Shown: positions 10,571 through 18,272 of the stretch, piece after piece
How positions within the stretch are numbered: position 1 is the first letter of the stretch
Layout of the letters: each line of letters opens with the position of its first letter
From: Granulicoccus phenolivorans DSM 17626 = NBRC 107789 = JCM 15570
GTDB lineage: Bacteria > Actinomycetota > Actinomycetes > Propionibacteriales > Propionibacteriaceae
Assembly (NCBI RefSeq): GCF_000423085.1
Contig: NZ_AUHH01000008.1
Coordinates: 62,001-126,000, forward strand
Length of the DNA: 64,000 nt
Reading direction: 5' to 3'
Position numbers and translations under genes: made by a program
The notes under the pieces: model-generated
Told to the model about the DNA's origin: nothing
The model's input: only the letters and a program-made list of their open reading frames with translations
Databases searched by the model: none

Positions 10571-11872
10571 ATGCACTGGACACTCCACGGTGACGGCCGC
10601 AGTGCGGGCGCCGGCACCATCGTGCTGCCCGAGGAACGGCTGACCTGGCCGCGCACCATCGGGTTCGGGATGCAGCACGTGGTCGCCATGTTCGGGGCGA
10701 CGTTCCTGGTCCCCATCCTGACCGGGTTCCCGCCGTCGACGACGCTGTTCTTCTCCGGCATCGGCACCATGCTGTTCCTGATCATCACGCAGAACCGGCT
10801 GCCGTCCTACCTGGGCTCCTCCTTCGCGTTCCTGGCTCCGATCGGGGCGGCGACCGCGCAGGGCGGGCCCGGTGCCGCGCTGGCCGGGGTGGTGCTCACC
10901 GGCGCGCTGTTGCTCCTGGTCGGGGTGATCGTTCACCTCACCGGATCGGGCTGGGTGGACAAGCTGATGCCGCCGGTGGTGGCCGGCGCGATCATCGCGC
11001 TGATCGGGTTCAACCTGGCTCCGGCGGCCAAGGCGAACTTCGAGAAGTCCCCGGTCACCGCGTTCGTCACCCTGCTGGCGGTGATCCTGACCGGGGTGAT
11101 CTTCCGCGGCCTGATCGGTCGGCTGTCGATCGCGGTCGGCGTCCTGGTCGGCTACGTCTGTGCGGTGATCCGCGGTGAGGTCGACTTCTCCGCGGTCGGC
11201 GAGGCGGCCTGGATCGGGCTGCCCCAGTTCCATTTCCCCAGCTTCGACTCCGCCCACCTGCCGGTCTACCTGATGTTCCTGCCGGTGGTGCTGGCCCTGG
11301 TCGCGGAGAACGTCGGGCACGTGAAGGGGGTCGGACAGTTGACCGGCCGGGATCTGGGGCCGCTGACCGGGCGCGCGCTGATGGCCGACGGGGCCTCGAC
11401 GATGCTGGCCGGGTCCTTCGGTGGCTCTCCCACCACCACCTATGGCGAGAACATCGGCGTGATGGCCGCCACCCGGGTGTTCTCCACCGCGGCGTACTGG
11501 GTCGCGGCGATCACCGCGGTGCTGCTGGGCCTGTGCCCGAAGATCGGTGCGGTGATCTTCACCATCCCGGCCGGGGTGCTGGGCGGGGTGACCACGGCCC
11601 TGTACGGCCTGATCGGGATCATCGGGGTGCGGATGTGGGTGGAGAACCGGGTCGACTTCGGTCGGCCCAAGAATCAGCTGACCGCGGCGGTCGCGCTGAT
11701 CATGGGCATCGCCGACTTCACCATCCATCTGGGCAATCTCACCTTCGGCGGGATCATTCTCGGCACCGTGGCCGCGATCGCGACCTATCACCTGATGTCG
11801 TTCTGCGGCCGGGTCTTTCGGACCGATGTGACCGAGGAGCCGGTCGTGGCCGCCGGGGCTGAAAGGGACTGA
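10571..11872 (+). CDS. uraA: Uracil permease, NCS2 family
   Basis: Membrane symporter for uracil or a related nucleobase. The 433-residue protein has the GFGMQHVVAMFGATFLVP signature of UraA/NCS2 proteins in its first membrane segment and about 12-14 hydrophobic helices. It also carries the family's TM10 motif region with GGSPTTTYGENIGVMAATRVFS. The ATG at 10571 has AAGGGAC upstream. UraA is often controlled with pyrimidine genes; here the pyr operon lies 37 kb away and no PyrR site is recognisable in the short leader. The substrate is inferred from family likeness and could be another pyrimidine or a purine. Confidence 0.9.
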   Translation: MHWTLHGDGRSAGAGTIVLPEERLTWPRTIGFGMQHVVAMFGATFLVPILTGFPPSTTLFFSGIGTMLFLIITQNRLPSYLGSSFAFLAPIGAATAQGGPGAALAGVVLTGALLLLVGVIVHLTGSGWVDKLMPPVVAGAIIALIGFNLAPAAKANFEKSPVTAFVTLLAVILTGVIFRGLIGRLSIAVGVLVGYVCAVIRGEVDFSAVGEAAWIGLPQFHFPSFDSAHLPVYLMFLPVVLALVAENVGHVKGVGQLTGRDLGPLTGRALMADGASTMLAGSFGGSPTTTYGENIGVMAATRVFSTAAYWVAAITAVLLGLCPKIGAVIFTIPAGVLGGVTTALYGLIGIIGVRMWVENRVDFGRPKNQLTAAVALIMGIADFTIHLGNLTFGGIILGTVAAIATYHLMSFCGRVFRTDVTEEPVVAAGAERD

Positions 11873-12450
11873 GGCCAACGGCCAGTCCCGTCGCGGTGCC
11901 GGGTCAACCCGCGCAGCTTCCGCCAGCCAGCGACAGCTATGCCGACCCGAGCCCGTCCCGCGACAGAAAAATCCCCCAGTACGCTTTCCGCACCCGAACC
12001 GACCACACCGCGACACCAAGGCTCAACCCGCAGGCACTGCAACACCCGCGGGAGCCACCCGCTGTCGCCGAATCGCCCGGGCTATCGCACGAAGCCCCCG
12101 CACTGGCGTTCCTGTCGCGGGACGCTCCGGCGCCGACATCCCCCTGGCGGCCTCCCCCGTACGTGATCTCCGTCTCGGCGAGCCGTGCGCCGACATTCCA
12201 TCGCGGGAACGCAGCGCCCGGGCGTCCTGCGACGGCTCCGAACATCCTGCGGCTGGAACCCTTTCCCGCACCTGCTGCAGCACCCGCGAGGACCCTTCTG
12301 CCGTCGCCGAATCGCTCGGGCTGTCGCACGAAGCCCCCGCGCTGACGTTCCTATCGCGGGAAGCCCCAGCTCCGAATTTCCTATCGCAGCAAGCCCCGAC
12401 CCCGAACTTCCCATCGCGGGAAGCCCCTTGCCCGAGGAGCCGGTCCCACC
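11873..12450. repeat. Non-coding block of 30-base periodic repeats
   Basis: No gene is supported in this 578-base gap. The motif TCGCGGGAAGCCCC or a close variant begins at 12324, 12354, 12384 and 12414, an exact 30-base period; variants with the same period occur at 12085 and 12115, and a further TCGCGGGAA at 12201. A larger copy is also present: 12062-12122 and 12301-12361 match at 55 of 61 bases by my count. Units commonly read TTCCYATCGCGGGAA, a short imperfect inverted repeat. Open frames through it on both strands give Ala/Gly/Arg/Ser decapeptide repeats and look spurious. Confidence 0.75.
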
Positions 12451-13161
12451 TCAGCTGAAGCGCGCCTGCTCGATCCGCTCGATCGAGTCCAGCTTGTGCA
12501 CCCGCTCGTCGTGCCCGATCTGGCGGAACAGGTCGGCCTGGGAGGCGTAGGTGCCGTAGACCGTGGTCAGGTCGGAGTCGTACGGGGTCGTCTCGAGGTG
12601 CGGATTCTCCGCGACGAAGCCCATGTACTCGTGCTCGGCGTGGTCCTCGAAGTCGGCGTTGAGCTTGTAGGACTCCTCGGGCTTGAGCACGAACAGCAAC
12701 CAGGAGACCGCGTAGTAGACCAGCGCGATGGCCTGCGGGATCCAGAAGAAGTAGATCTTGTTCTCCTTCTTCCCCGACTCGGCGATCAGCTCCTCCAGGA
12801 TCAGCAGGTGCCACTGCTCGTTGTCCTGCTGGTGGCGCGATTCGCGGACCCGCTCGGCGATCCGGCGCGCCAGCCCGGTCTTGTCGTACACGTGGGTGAT
12901 CGCGATGTAGGCGACCTGCTCCCAGGCCTGGTACGGCACCCGGGCGACCAGTTCCAGGACCTTGAACTTCGACAGGGTGCGCTTCTTGCCGTAGAGCAGG
13001 TCGAAGGTGGTGAACAGGACCTTGGCCGGGAGCCCGTACGCGCGGCGCGGCGCAGCCAGGGTTTCTTCTTGAGCGGCACGCAGTTCCGCGGGGGCCAGTT
13101 TCGGCGGACCCTCCTGGAGCGCTACCGATGCAGGGGTGTTGTCGTCGTTGTTTCCACGCAC
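12451..13161 (-). CDS. Alternative-oxidase-like di-iron protein
   Basis: Predicted quinol oxidase of the alternative oxidase family, which passes electrons from quinol to oxygen without pumping protons. In the 236-residue protein the four family motifs appear in order: VLELVARVPY (Glu70, matching the LET motif), DNEQWHLL (Glu115, His118), DFEDHAEHEY (Glu172, matching LEEEA) and IGHDERVHKLDS (Glu219, His222). Two hydrophobic stretches flank residues 138-160. I choose the GTG at 13161, with GAGG eight bases upstream; the frame stays open far beyond it. The gene stands alone between a repeat block and a convergently unrelated gene. Di-iron ligands are all present; actual quinol oxidase activity is inferred. 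Confidence 0.82.
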   Translation of the reverse strand: MRGNNDDNTPASVALQEGPPKLAPAELRAAQEETLAAPRRAYGLPAKVLFTTFDLLYGKKRTLSKFKVLELVARVPYQAWEQVAYIAITHVYDKTGLARRIAERVRESRHQQDNEQWHLLILEELIAESGKKENKIYFFWIPQAIALVYYAVSWLLFVLKPEESYKLNADFEDHAEHEYMGFVAENPHLETTPYDSDLTTVYGTYASQADLFRQIGHDERVHKLDSIERIEQARFS

Positions 13162-13226
13162 GGCGGTGACCTCGTTGTGATCGTCGGCTGGGACCTGATT
13201 CAGCTTTGTCGATCGGTACGCCGGTG

Positions 13227-14180
13227 TCAACGGTCGATCGGCCCGGCCGCGATCCGCCGGCCCAACTCGACCAGGTCGGCCCCACCCAGGCCGGGCCACC
13301 CGTGTACTGCGGCGGCCTGCTCGGCAGGGATGGCGGCGACGCCGTAGCAGGCGCCGAGCAGTCCTCCGGCAATCGCGGCGACGGTGTCGGTGTCGTGCCC
13401 AATGGCGACCGCGGTCTGCAGGGCTGCCTCGACGTGCGCGGTTCCGCTCTCGTGGCGGGTGGCATGGATCGCCGACCATGCCGCCTGCAGGGCGTGCACG
13501 GTGAACCCGTTCGGGTTGAAGCTCTCCGGCGGCCGGGACTGGGCCTGGTCCAGCAGGTCGTGCCAGTCGTTGCGCCGATCCGCGGCGAGCAGGTCGAGTC
13601 CGGCGCGGACATCCAGCGTCTCCTCCATCACGGCCAACCGCACCGCCTCCGACCACAACACACTGGATTCCACGCACAGGTGGTGAGCATGGGTGAGCGC
13701 CGCGATCTGCGCGCTTGCCTCGGCGGTGCGCACCCGATCGTCGGGGGCGATGAGCCCGACCACCGCGGTCCGCATCAGCGCACCGTTGCCGGCCTGGTCG
13801 GCGGCCGCCGCCTGGGTCGCGGCCCGGTGCATCGCCGCGAGCAGGTCCCACTGGTGCCGGGCACTGCTCAGCACGCTGCGGGTGAGATTTCCGACATCGG
13901 TGGCGCCGTCGTCCAACCAGCCCAGGAAGGCTTCGGCGATGGCCCGCAGCGTCGGCTCGCCGTGGAATCCGCCGGTCAGTTCGCGGGCGACGCACACGGC
14001 CATCTGGGTGTCGTCGGACCACTCGCCCGGCGCGTACGGGCCCAGGCCGCCACCGATCATCCGGGCCTGGCCAACGGGGATCCGCGGTGCAAATTCGTAC
14101 GGTACGCCCAGCGCATCACCGACGGCCTGCCCCAGCAGGACACCCCCGGCCCGGTCCAGTTGAGCCTGCGACAGCGTCAT
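13227..14180 (-). CDS. ADP-ribosylglycohydrolase family protein
   Basis: Removes ADP-ribose from a protein, nucleic acid or small molecule using two magnesium ions. The 317-residue all-helical protein has GVLLGQAVGDALGVPYE at the N-terminus, the metal-binding EWSDDTQM at residues 53-60, and the C-terminal GHDTDTVAAIAGGLLGACYG motif, all diagnostic of the DraG/ARH family. The start ATG at 14180 is clear. No ADP-ribosyltransferase is adjacent, so the substrate is unknown; it is not obviously part of a DraT/DraG nitrogenase system, and no nif genes are in the window. The divergent hydrolase begins about 100 bases away. Confidence 0.92.
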   Translation of the reverse strand: MTLSQAQLDRAGGVLLGQAVGDALGVPYEFAPRIPVGQARMIGGGLGPYAPGEWSDDTQMAVCVARELTGGFHGEPTLRAIAEAFLGWLDDGATDVGNLTRSVLSSARHQWDLLAAMHRAATQAAAADQAGNGALMRTAVVGLIAPDDRVRTAEASAQIAALTHAHHLCVESSVLWSEAVRLAVMEETLDVRAGLDLLAADRRNDWHDLLDQAQSRPPESFNPNGFTVHALQAAWSAIHATRHESGTAHVEAALQTAVAIGHDTDTVAAIAGGLLGACYGVAAIPAEQAAAVHGWPGLGGADLVELGRRIAAGPIDR

Positions 14181-14281
14181 CGTTGCCTCCCACCTGTTGC
14201 CCCGGCCCCCAGCCTAGGGCCCCCGCGTACCAACGGGGACCCCTCCTAGGCTGGGCGCGGAAGCAACCGAAGGAGAGAACC

Positions 14282-15193
14282 GTGTCCGACCCCCGGCCCG
14301 AACAGCCCACCAGCAAGCGCTTCACCGCCTCCGACGGGGTGGAGATCGAGTACTACGACCTGGGCACGGGCCCGGCGCTGCTCAACCCGCACCCCTACGG
14401 CGGCTCGGCGACCAACCAACTGCCGCTGCTGGCCGGGCTGAGCGATCGCTTCCGCTGTGTCACCTTCAGCCAGCGCGGCTGGGGCGAAACCCCGCTGGCC
14501 GGCGCGATCTCGCTGGACCGGTCGGCGCAGGACGCGCACGAGCTGCTGGAGTTCCTCGGCATCGACGACGCCTACTTCGTCGGCCTGTCGATGGGCGCGT
14601 CGGTGATGTTCGCGTACGTGGCGCGGTACGGGACGCAGTTCATGAACCGGGCCTTCATCATGGACATGACCCCGTCGCTGGTGAACCGGGACGACTTCGT
14701 TGGCGGGCTGTACCAGGGGTGGTACTCCCCCGAGCGGTACGCGGCGGATCTGGCCCTGCAGGAGACCGACCTGCCGACGTTCCTGCGCTACTTCTACGAG
14801 CAGGCGCTGTTCCCGCACACCCGCGACCAGGTGCGCACGTTCGTCGCGGACCCGCAGTTCGACGGCCCGCTCGAGGCGGCCGCGGCCCTGACCGGAGTGA
14901 CGGCCGCGGAGATGTACGCCGGCGCCCCGAATGACCCGGCGACGCTGCGCGCGTACTGGCGGGCGATGGGGGAAGCGGACTTCCGTGCCGATCTGGCCCG
15001 GTTCGATGTGCCGACGTTCCTGTACTACGCCCAGCCCGGATCGATCTATGACCAGCGGACCGCCGAGTTCGTCCGTGACCAGATCCCGGGGTCGGAGTTG
15101 GCGTACTCCCCCGACAGCACGCACATGAGTTTCCTGGCGCAGAACCTGGCCGAGCAGGTCGCGCTGATCCGGGAGTTCGCCGACCCTGCGTGA
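14282..15193 (+). CDS. Alpha/beta hydrolase
   Basis: Serine hydrolase of unknown substrate, 303 residues. The nucleophile elbow GLSMGAS places Ser at 103 and the C-terminal DSTHMSF gives His281; the acid is probably the Asp in SIYDQRT. A cap region of about 90 residues follows the elbow. The GTG at 14282 has AAGGAG at an ideal distance. There is no signal peptide, so it acts in the cytoplasm. It is a single gene between two minus-strand genes; context does not suggest a pathway. Confidence 0.88.
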   Translation: MSDPRPEQPTSKRFTASDGVEIEYYDLGTGPALLNPHPYGGSATNQLPLLAGLSDRFRCVTFSQRGWGETPLAGAISLDRSAQDAHELLEFLGIDDAYFVGLSMGASVMFAYVARYGTQFMNRAFIMDMTPSLVNRDDFVGGLYQGWYSPERYAADLALQETDLPTFLRYFYEQALFPHTRDQVRTFVADPQFDGPLEAAAALTGVTAAEMYAGAPNDPATLRAYWRAMGEADFRADLARFDVPTFLYYAQPGSIYDQRTAEFVRDQIPGSELAYSPDSTHMSFLAQNLAEQVALIREFADPA

Positions 15194-15221
15194 GCCCCGC
15201 CGCCGATCCGTGGTCGGCGAC

Positions 15222-15569
15222 TCAGGCCTGTAGGTTCACGGTGTGGTCGAGCACGCCCCAACCGACCTCGAACTTGGCCAGACCGAGCGTCCGGCTGTCG
15301 GTGCTGCCGGTGTTCCAGCACCAGTCGAAGGCCCGCGAGGGAAGCGGGGTGTAGAACGGTCCGCCCCACGATCGGGTGCGACGTTCGTTCTCGGCGAAGA
15401 AGAAGTACTTCCCGTCGCCGGCCCACCCGGAGAACACCTTCACGGTGCCGTTGGGGCCGATCCGATACCAGCCCTTCTTCGACCACTGCACGGCTCCGCA
15501 GCCGGGGCTGTAATAGGCGTAGGCAACGAAGACGGTGTCGCCCGTGGCGTTGCGAAAATAGAGTCCCAT
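15222..15569 (-). CDS. DUF1036-like small protein, last gene of the M6 protease cassette
   Basis: A 115-residue protein of unknown function. The pattern LYFRNATGDTVFVAYAYY, then GWYRIGPNGTVKVFSG and YFFFAENE, resembles the DUF1036 family, which has a beta-sandwich-like pattern of short strands rich in aromatic residues. The start ATG at 15569 overlaps the TGA of the upstream gene (TGATG), so translation is probably coupled. No signal peptide is visible. It closes a four-gene minus-strand operon with the M6 protease. Family likeness is from pattern memory and should be treated as moderate. Confidence 0.75.
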   Translation of the reverse strand: MGLYFRNATGDTVFVAYAYYSPGCGAVQWSKKGWYRIGPNGTVKVFSGWAGDGKYFFFAENERRTRSWGGPFYTPLPSRAFDWCWNTGSTDSRTLGLAKFEVGWGVLDHTVNLQA

Positions 15570-15931
15570 CACTTGCTCGCATCCGGGAAGGTGGTCGGCG
15601 GGTCGGCCGGCAACTGGGTGGAGGCCTCGCCGACCGGGCGCGCGTCGGCGCGGACGTCGGTCTGAGTGGCCGTGAAATCGGTGGGGAGATCCACCGGCGT
15701 GGCCTCCGGCGCGTCAGCATCGCGGGTAACCGGTGCGGAGGCGTCGTGGGCCAGCAACTGGTCCAGGGGGAGCGGCGACGGAGCATCGTCGGCCGCCGGC
15801 ATCGCCGGGGTCAACGACGGTGCCGCCGGGGCCTCGTCGGCGCCGCCGGACCCCGCCGCTGCGAGTCGGTCGAGGGGCATCGGTGCGGGAGCTTCCGCGG
15901 AGCCGTACGGCGACATGTCTGGAGCGGACAT
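15569..15931 (-). CDS. Ala/Pro-rich 120-residue protein of the M6 protease cassette
   Basis: Not recognised. The protein is low in hydrophobic residues and rich in Ala, Pro and Asp, so it is probably disordered. It has two related segments, PAPMPLDRLAAA near residue 16 and PSPLPLDQLLAH near residue 51, sharing the pattern P-x-P-L-D-[RQ]-L. The ATG at 15931 is preceded by GAAAGG. It starts 11 bases after the 70-residue protein and its stop overlaps the DUF1036-like start. There is no signal peptide. The repeated PLD-L motif may be a docking site for a partner; that is inference. Confidence 0.7.
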   Translation of the reverse strand: MSAPDMSPYGSAEAPAPMPLDRLAAAGSGGADEAPAAPSLTPAMPAADDAPSPLPLDQLLAHDASAPVTRDADAPEATPVDLPTDFTATQTDVRADARPVGEASTQLPADPPTTFPDASK

Positions 15932-15942
15932 GGTGTGACCTT

Positions 15943-16155
15943 TCAGAGGTAGGCCTGGGTGATGTTCTTGGCCGCGTCGAGCACGACGAAGGCCTGTTTC
16001 CCGTTGGCGCGGGCCAACGAGAGCAGCAGATGCACATTGGTGACCCCGTCGGCGGCGTTCGGCAGGATCTTGTGCCAGGCGTTGTCGGAGGCAAGGTGGG
16101 CCCATGCGTTCTGGGCGTGGTGGGTGGTGAAGACCTGGTTGACCTGGGTCCACAT
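15943..16155 (-). CDS. 70-residue protein equal to a free-standing copy of the M6 protease C-terminal module
   Basis: Function unknown. The protein aligns along nearly its full length with the last 62 or so residues of the adjacent protease: about 30 identical positions, including TTHHAQNAW / ATHHAQNGW, NAADGVTN / GAADGVTN and the shared C-terminal QAYL. It has no signal peptide or membrane segment. The ATG at 16155 lies 28 bases after the protease stop. A stand-alone copy next to a protease bearing the same module suggests a shared partner, a decoy or a co-assembly role; none is proven. Confidence 0.78.
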   Translation of the reverse strand: MWTQVNQVFTTHHAQNAWAHLASDNAWHKILPNAADGVTNVHLLLSLARANGKQAFVVLDAAKNITQAYL

Positions 16156-16183
16156 GGGTCGTCCTTCGTCAGTTGGGTGGGGA

Positions 16184-17941
16184 TCAGAGATAGGCCTGGA
16201 ACACCGTGGCCGGATCGGCCCGGACGGTGACCTTGAGGTTTCGCGCCTTCGCCAGAGCGAACGTGGTCAGCATGTTGGTGACGCCATCGGCGGCACCGGT
16301 CTGGATCTTGCGCCAGCCCAGCCCGGACAGGCTGACCCAACCGTTCTGCGCATGGTGGGTGGCGAAGACCATGTCGACACCGAGGTTGGCGTACGTCTGG
16401 GCCCCGGTGGCCCGGGTCCGCACGGTCATGCTCGCGCCGACCGCGGAGATCTGGTCGATGTCGAGGCCGGAGGTACTCGCGTCCCACCAGGCGCTGTTGG
16501 GCGCGGTTCCCGGCCCGAATGCTGCCGCGGCGCCGCCGTACAGGTCCTCGGCGTCACCTCGATTGACGCGGCGTTCGAGGTCGAACCGGTTGTCGGCCTG
16601 CTCCAGCGAGCATTCGTAGTGCTGCGCCGGTGTCATCTGTTCGAAGCTGTTGTTGCCCTTGACATCGCAGTGCCAAATGGCGATGCCGGCGTCCGGTAGC
16701 GATGCGTCGCGACCGGTCTGCTGGCGGTTCTCCAGGATGAAGTACTCCTGGGCATTGCGGGCGTGCAGCGCGAAATCGTTCTTGCCCGACTCCAGCGTGG
16801 CGGTCATCCCGCTGGTGAGCGTCGTCACCCGGGAGGCCCAGCCGGCGGCATGCTTCAGGTACGCCTCGACCTGGGTGGGGTTCTTGTCCGATCCGCCGAA
16901 GCACATCAGCGAGTAGTCTCCGATGCCGTTGCCGACATTGACCGCGTCGTAGTCGTACAGATCGGGGAAGTCACAGATCATGTGACCGTTCTCGTGACAG
17001 AACGTGCGCAACGTCAGTTGGTTGCCGAGGTCGGTGATCTGATAGTCGGAGAATCTGCGCCCGCCGGGCACCGCGTAGGAGGTGGCCAGCGACCAGGAGT
17101 GCGGCCACAACCCCTGGGACCAGGCGTTGGAGCGCACCCCGGCGTAGAAGACGCTCAGCGCCCGGATGAAGCCGGCGTAATCGGCGGTCAGAGCGGAGAA
17201 GTCGAACCCTCCCGCGACCAGTGAATCCAGTGCCTCTCGGATCAGTTCCTGCGCCCGGGTCCCGTAGGCCACCGCTGGATCGGTGTAATAGGTGCGCGGA
17301 TGCTTGGCCCGATAGTACGCCGCCACATGATTCTTGTAGCGCAATTTACCGTCGGAAACGTCGCGGTAATAATCGAAAGCGGAGCCATTGTTCCCGAACC
17401 CGGAATAGCCTGGCTTGTTGCAGAAATCATCCACTTCCTGGCGCGAGATGGTTGCCGGAAAATCGGAAAAATCGACCAGCAGGACCAGGCCCAGATAGTC
17501 GCCGGTGGTGGTGGCCGGCGGCGGTGCGGCCCCGGGCCCCTCGGTCGCTTCGGGGCCTGCCGAGGGCAGTCCCGCGGGCGGTCGGGCGATTCGTCGTTCC
17601 AGGTTCTCGGCGCGCCGCTGCATCCAGCGCGGGACGGGACCGAGGGCGTCCTGGGCCGCTTCGGCGCTGCGCATACTGGCTGCCCGGGTGATTCGAGCGT
17701 GTCTGGGCAGGCCGAGGGTCTGCGGATCTGCCGCCCCGACCCGGACTCCGCTGGGGACCAGGGACTCGCCGTCCTCGGCCAGCCGGGCGTATTCGTAGTA
17801 GCCGTCTGCGGCTTGGGTGACGGTAAAACCATCAAGGGTTTCGAACACCGCCACAAATTGGTTCCCCCATCCCCGGAGCATCAGTTCCGAACTGTCCGGA
17901 TTCAGGATGGTGAATATTTCGCCCTCGAATGGAGTGGGCAC
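16184..17941 (-). CDS. M6-family (immune inhibitor A-like) metalloprotease
   Basis: Zinc endopeptidase, 585 residues. HENGH near residue 317, followed by DFPDLYDYD, is the M6 metal site. The N-terminal 80 residues match the usual M6 lead-in (FTILNPDSSELMLRGWGNQF, then ETLDGFTVTQ). A Pro/Ala-rich linker follows near residues 110-150, then the catalytic domain, and a C-terminal module from about residue 524 to the end that recurs as the next gene's whole product. The GTG at 17941 has GGGAGG five bases upstream. Unlike typical secreted M6 proteases it has no visible signal peptide, so either it acts inside the cell or leaves by another route. It heads a four-gene operon. Confidence 0.9.
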   Translation of the reverse strand: MPTPFEGEIFTILNPDSSELMLRGWGNQFVAVFETLDGFTVTQAADGYYEYARLAEDGESLVPSGVRVGAADPQTLGLPRHARITRAASMRSAEAAQDALGPVPRWMQRRAENLERRIARPPAGLPSAGPEATEGPGAAPPPATTTGDYLGLVLLVDFSDFPATISRQEVDDFCNKPGYSGFGNNGSAFDYYRDVSDGKLRYKNHVAAYYRAKHPRTYYTDPAVAYGTRAQELIREALDSLVAGGFDFSALTADYAGFIRALSVFYAGVRSNAWSQGLWPHSWSLATSYAVPGGRRFSDYQITDLGNQLTLRTFCHENGHMICDFPDLYDYDAVNVGNGIGDYSLMCFGGSDKNPTQVEAYLKHAAGWASRVTTLTSGMTATLESGKNDFALHARNAQEYFILENRQQTGRDASLPDAGIAIWHCDVKGNNSFEQMTPAQHYECSLEQADNRFDLERRVNRGDAEDLYGGAAAAFGPGTAPNSAWWDASTSGLDIDQISAVGASMTVRTRATGAQTYANLGVDMVFATHHAQNGWVSLSGLGWRKIQTGAADGVTNMLTTFALAKARNLKVTVRADPATVFQAYL

Positions 17942-18135
17942 GATGGCCTCCCGGGATGGACTGGATAATTACCAGTATTCGGATCCGGGGAGCCCGATCA
18001 AGTCATCATTTCAAGGGATATTTACCGGGGCTTTCGGGCGTTGGCCGGTGCACCGGTACGCGTGGCACCGGGCAAATACGGAGACAGCACGGGCCCCGCC
18101 CGGGCGTTCATCCGCGGAGGGACAACGAAAAACAG

Positions 18136-18211
18136 TGGTCGGGGCGACAGGACTCGAACCTGCGGTCTCCTGCTCCCAAAGCAGGCGCGCTAGCCACTAC
18201 GCTACGCCCCG
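18136..18211 (-). tRNA. tRNA-Pro (TGG anticodon)
   Basis: On the minus strand the acceptor CGGGGCG pairs with CGCCCCG, the anticodon stem CCTGC/GCAGG encloses the loop TTTGGGA with anticodon TGG, and the T-arm contains GGTTCGAGTCC. The 3' CCA is encoded (18136-18138). It reads proline CCA codons. Confidence 0.95.
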
Positions 18212-18272
18212 GTGACCCGCCCGAGTGTACACGGGACGGGGCACCGGGGCGCCACGGGTGGTCAGTGATGGG

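Noticed and set aside
11896-12420. Protein-coding frames through the repeat block on both strands
   Set aside because: Open frames exist only because the 30-base period is a multiple of three; they give reiterated Ala/Gly/Ser/Arg text without ribosome sites or recognisable domains.
12324-12443. CRISPR array at the 30-base periodic repeat
   Set aside because: Units are contiguous and degenerate throughout, with no unique spacers, and no cas gene is in the window.
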